Source: an uncultured Oscillospiraceae bacterium (GTDB lineage Bacteria > Bacillota > Clostridia > Oscillospirales > Oscillospiraceae). Taken from it: a stretch of DNA of 8,793 nt. Positions 6,606-8,793 of the stretch are shown piece by piece (position 1 is the first letter of the stretch; each line of letters starts with the position of its first letter). Location: contig CAKTLD010000084.1 in NCBI GenBank assembly GCA_934572445.1, forward strand, positions 1 through 8,793, read 5' to 3'. A model generated the notes under the pieces. The model saw only the letters and a list, made by a program, of their open reading frames with translations. It had not been told where the DNA came from and did no database searches. The translations under genes and the position numbers were made by a program.

Positions 6606-8483
6606 TCATCCCGCGGCGGTAAAATGCTGTTCGCGGTAATACTGAGCGTACAGATAGCGGTGGTAGAGATCAAATTCCTCCCCGTCGAGATTGCCGGTCA
6701 GTACGCCGTCCTTCAAAAACCAGCCGCGCACATGCAGCAGCGGTGTGACGGCATAGGTTTCGCGCTGGAGCTGCATGAAGGCGCTGCCCTCCCAGCCGCA
6801 CGCGTCGAAAAGACGCTGCATCAGGTAGCAGGGCGAGAAGTCGCCGCCCTCGCCGGTAAACTCACCGCCGAGGGTGCGCTTTGCCGCGCTGTTGGCATAG
6901 ATGGCGTAGGGGGTTGCGTAATAGTTATAGAAGCCGTCGAGCGCCGCCGTGTCGAGGTCGATGCCCATTTCGGCGTACACGCTGCTGCCGTTGCCGAGCC
7001 ACGGCTTGTGGTCGCCGAAGAAGACGAACATCACCGGTTCATCGCGCTGCTCCAGCGTGTCCGCCATGCGGATAAGCTCGCCGATCGTCTCACTCACGCC
7101 GGCAAGGTAGTTGTTCAGGATGCAGCAGCTCTCCTGCGACCAGCCGGTCTGCGCGGGGGTGACGTATTCATGCGCGCAGGACTCGGAGAAGTACGGCCCA
7201 TGGTTCTGGTACGACACAGAGAAGAGAAACAGCGGATCGCCGTCCGCTTGCTGCGTGTCAAGGTCGCGCAGCAGATAATCCATCAGCACCGCGTCGGAGT
7301 GGAACACTGCCGCCGTGGGGTCCACCAGCTCGCCGAAGCCGCTGTCGGTAAAGACGCTCTCGTCAAAGCCGAGGTATTCGTTCACATTCTGGCGGTTATA
7401 GAACCAGCCGTAGCCGGGATGGCGGTAAAGCGTGTCATAGCCCTGCGACTTGAAGTACCAGACGTAGGAGTCCGTGTCGCGGCGGAAGTCCTCATGGCGG
7501 CTGTAGCCGGTGAGGAAGCCCCATTCGGTGTCCGTCGTACCGCCGGCGAAGATGTTCGTCAGGAGGCGTCCCGATAGGCAGCGCGCTTCCAGCTCGTGCA
7601 GCGGTGCATAGACCTCCGCCACGGCGGGGATGTCCGCCAGCACGGGGTAATCCGTCAGATCGCAGAAGGCCTCGAGCATGATGCCGACCACCGTGACCTT
7701 TTCCTCCGCGGGAATGTCCGCGTCCTCATACGGCGCGAGCGCCGCGAGCGCGCCCTTTTCGCTGTAGCCTTCGGGCGGGTCGGGAAACATCTCCTGCACG
7801 CTGTAGAGGAAGGGGTAGACCGAGCCCTTGGAAACAAATACCTCCACGTCCGACCAGGGGTTGATGAAGCTGTTGTTGGCGGTTTTGTTCGTGTAAATAT
7901 CCGCGTCCGTGTAGACGGTGAAATACGCGCCCAGCGCGATGACCAGGCAGGCGAGCACGCCGATGACGCGCGTGCGCACACGCAGCGGCTCCTTCCGCAT
8001 CAGAAGGAGGGAAAACAGCAGCATGATCAGCGCGCCCGCAATGCCTGCGAGTATGGGCTTCGTGAGCTCAAGTGTGTAGTGTCCCACGATGCCGCCCGCC
8101 GTGCGCAGGATGCGCAGGTCGGTCGCAAGCACGGGGTCGCCGCGCAGCTGTGTTTTATAATAGCTGCCGAACGCCAGCGCAAGGCATGGGACGGCGGCGG
8201 TCAGATACGCCGCCCAGGGCCGCCGGAACAGGAAAAAACCGAGGTAGACCAGCAGCACCGGTACAAAGAGATTCAGCGCCGCGAGCAGCGGCAGGCGGAA
8301 GTAGGACAAAAACAGGTACAGATGGTTCAGCGGCGCATAGGCATAGGCCGCGAGCATCATCGAGATGAGCCCGATGCCCACGCCCATCAGCGTCATCCAG
8401 CCGTAGAGCCACGCGCGGTGCGCGCGCTGCAGTCCCTTCGGTGCGTCTGCGTCCGGACGAATGATGGCAAGCAAAGATCGCAT
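6606..8483 (-). CDS. LTA synthase-like membrane phosphotransferase (sulfatase fold)
   Basis: Polytopic membrane enzyme of the LtaS/alkaline phosphatase superfamily, expected to move glycerol phosphate or a similar group outside the membrane; 625 aa. About five membrane segments lie within residues 26-190, then an extracellular catalytic domain (about 260-550). Residues matching LtaS: E271 in IMLEAF, nucleophile T316 in AGGTTDTE, R364 in FYNRQ, H428 in YQNHGPY, and D491 and H492 in FFGDHKP. The start is set at 8483: the longer frame's ATG at 8531 lies two bases past the -10 box of its promoter and upstream of the expected transcript start, and the one at 8624 is upstream of the promoter. A GGAAAGGGG sequence lies 12 bases before the chosen ATG. 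First gene of the operon with nagZ and alaX. The true donor and acceptor are unknown. Confidence 0.88.
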   Translation of the reverse strand: MRSLLAIIRPDADAPKGLQRAHRAWLYGWMTLMGVGIGLISMMLAAYAYAPLNHLYLFLSYFRLPLLAALNLFVPVLLVYLGFFLFRRPWAAYLTAAVPCLALAFGSYYKTQLRGDPVLATDLRILRTAGGIVGHYTLELTKPILAGIAGALIMLLFSLLLMRKEPLRVRTRVIGVLACLVIALGAYFTVYTDADIYTNKTANNSFINPWSDVEVFVSKGSVYPFLYSVQEMFPDPPEGYSEKGALAALAPYEDADIPAEEKVTVVGIMLEAFCDLTDYPVLADIPAVAEVYAPLHELEARCLSGRLLTNIFAGGTTDTEWGFLTGYSRHEDFRRDTDSYVWYFKSQGYDTLYRHPGYGWFYNRQNVNEYLGFDESVFTDSGFGELVDPTAAVFHSDAVLMDYLLRDLDTQQADGDPLFLFSVSYQNHGPYFSESCAHEYVTPAQTGWSQESCCILNNYLAGVSETIGELIRMADTLEQRDEPVMFVFFGDHKPWLGNGSSVYAEMGIDLDTAALDGFYNYYATPYAIYANSAAKRTLGGEFTGEGGDFSPCYLMQRLFDACGWEGSAFMQLQRETYAVTPLLHVRGWFLKDGVLTGNLDGEEFDLYHRYLYAQYYREQHFTAAG

Positions 8484-8489
8484 GGTGTA

Positions 8490-8504
8490 GGAAAGCCCCT
8501 TTCC
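8490..8504 (-). promoter_or_regulatory. Hairpin covering the ribosome binding site of the LtaS-like gene
   Basis: GGAAAG and CTTTCC form a perfect 6-bp inverted repeat with a three-base loop, and the AAGGGG taken as the ribosome binding site is inside it. If it forms in the mRNA it would lower translation initiation. Short, so only suggestive. Confidence 0.35.
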
Positions 8505-8532
8505 GAGAACAAGTCCAAATGAATAATACATT

Positions 8533-8561
8533 AGTATATCATCGCAAAGAAAAAAAGGCAA
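8533..8561 (-). promoter_or_regulatory. Promoter of the LtaS-like - nagZ - alaX operon
   Basis: On the minus strand TTGCCT (8556-8561), a 17-base spacer, and TATACT (8533-8538). The transcript would start near 8526, about 43 bases before the chosen start codon at 8483. Confidence 0.72.
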
Positions 8562-8573
8562 CATACATCCCTG

Positions 8574-8590
8574 CGCGCTTGACAAGCGCG
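8574..8590. promoter_or_regulatory. 17-bp palindrome between divergent promoters, candidate operator
   Basis: CGCGCTTG and CAAGCGCG are perfect inverted halves around a single A. The palindrome contains the TTGACA -35 box of the rightward promoter and lies just upstream of the leftward one, so a dimeric regulator bound here would block the former. No U-run follows on either strand, so it is not a terminator. Confidence 0.45.
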
Positions 8591-8607
8591 GCACGGCGTG
8601 ATATACT
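8579..8607 (+). promoter_or_regulatory. Promoter of the T-box-regulated transcript
   Basis: Perfect TTGACA (8579-8584), a 17-base spacer, and TATACT (8602-8607). The start of transcription is expected near 8614, just before the T-box leader. Confidence 0.85.
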
Positions 8608-8620
8608 GCCCCAACAAAAG

Positions 8621-8793
8621 GCATTGAGAAAGAAGCCTTTTCTTTTCACCCGCTCAAGAGAGGGGACGGCCGGTGCAAGTCCCTGCGGAACGGAAAAGGC
8701 GGCGCTTTTGAGCCGCGCGGCGGAAATGCCGCGCCGGTCCCTCCGTTACAAGGGAACGAAGTGCCCCGCATCCAGCGGGGAATTCAGGTGGAA
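8621..8793 (+). promoter_or_regulatory. T-box riboswitch leader, 3' end outside the window
   Basis: tRNA-sensing leader that lets transcription continue when the matching tRNA is uncharged; the gene it controls is beyond the right edge. Stem I: 8628-8632 with 8705-8709 at the base, a perfect 8-bp helix GCCTTTTC/GAAAAGGC (8635-8642, 8693-8700), CCGC/GCGG (8650-8653, 8685-8688), an AGAGA bulge (8657-8661), and GGGAC/GTCCC (8663-8667, 8679-8683) closing a distal loop with GGTGCAA. Stem II: GCGCGGC/GCCGCGC (8715-8734). IIA/B pseudoknot: CCCT 8739-8742 with AGGG 8751-8754, interlocked with CGTT 8744-8747 and AACG 8755-8758. Stem III: CCCCGC/GCGGGG (8764-8780). The T-box sequence begins AGGTGGAA (8786-8793). 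The specifier is uncertain; GGC at 8701-8703 (glycine) is the best guess by analogy with glyQS. Confidence 0.85.

Noticed and set aside
4213..6639. An 808-codon plus-strand open frame opposite alaX and nagZ
   Set aside because: Both genes on the minus strand have full sets of family motifs. In GC-rich genes with strong third-position bias the opposite frame often stays open; the translation is rich in Arg/Ala/His and has no recognisable domain.
6600..8522. Long plus-strand frames (325 and 308 codons) opposite the LtaS-like gene
   Set aside because: Same antisense shadow effect; composition is Arg/His/Val-rich, with no ribosome binding site or family motif.
8655..8690. Cobalamin riboswitch suggested by GGTGCAAGTCC
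   Set aside because: That motif is shared with the T-box distal loop. The following stem II, IIA/B pseudoknot, stem III and AGGTGGAA fit a T-box, and no B12 box is seen.
1..8793. CRISPR array, insertion sequence or toxin-antitoxin pair
   Set aside because: No regularly spaced repeats, no transposase motifs and no paired small genes were seen in the window.

Overview
The window looks like a chromosome junction from a GC-rich member of the Clostridia (Oscillospiraceae/Ruminococcaceae-like). This placement is an inference. It rests on the Bacillota-style order SRP RNA - dnaX - ybaB, the strong AAGGAGG-type ribosome binding sites, a T-box leader, an LTA-synthase-type sulfatase fold protein and a lipoprotein hexosaminidase. 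Nothing here fixes the species.

Left part (1-1506): the outer end of an integrated mobile element. A tyrosine recombinase gene, open at the left edge, reads right towards the 3' end of an intact tRNA-Ala(CGC) gene on the minus strand. An integrase abutting a tRNA 3' end is the usual picture of an integrative element inserted in a tRNA gene, so the attachment site probably lies in 1507-1550 with the element running off to the left. Between the integrase stop and the tRNA are two long hairpins and short GTGGT direct repeats.

Junction (1507-1870): minus-strand tRNA locus. A strong promoter (1781-1809) is followed by a hairpin-plus-U-run leader, then a decayed tRNA-Ala copy with the same anticodon loop, then the intact tRNA-Ala. 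Back to back with it is the plus-strand promoter of the SRP RNA.

Housekeeping part (1871-4122): small SRP RNA (ffs), then dnaX (DNA polymerase III tau/gamma) and ybaB, apparently one transcription unit. recR, commonly the next gene in Bacillota, is absent here.

Right part (4148-8561): a three-gene minus-strand operon. It encodes an LTA-synthase-like membrane phosphotransferase, a NagZ-type GH3 lipoprotein and an AlaX-type alanyl-tRNA editing protein. It starts at a 17-bp-spaced promoter (8533-8561) and ends at tandem terminators (4148-4214).

Right edge (8574-8793): a divergent, near-consensus promoter drives a T-box leader. Stem I, stem II, the IIA/B pseudoknot, stem III and the first bases of the T-box sequence are all visible. 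The regulated gene lies beyond the window. A perfect 17-bp palindrome sits on the -35 box of this promoter.

I see no strong candidate for a wholly new system. The most unusual points are the promoter/hairpin/pseudo-tRNA/tRNA/integrase junction, the C-terminal extension of the integrase, the palindrome between the divergent promoters, and the compact T-box stem I.
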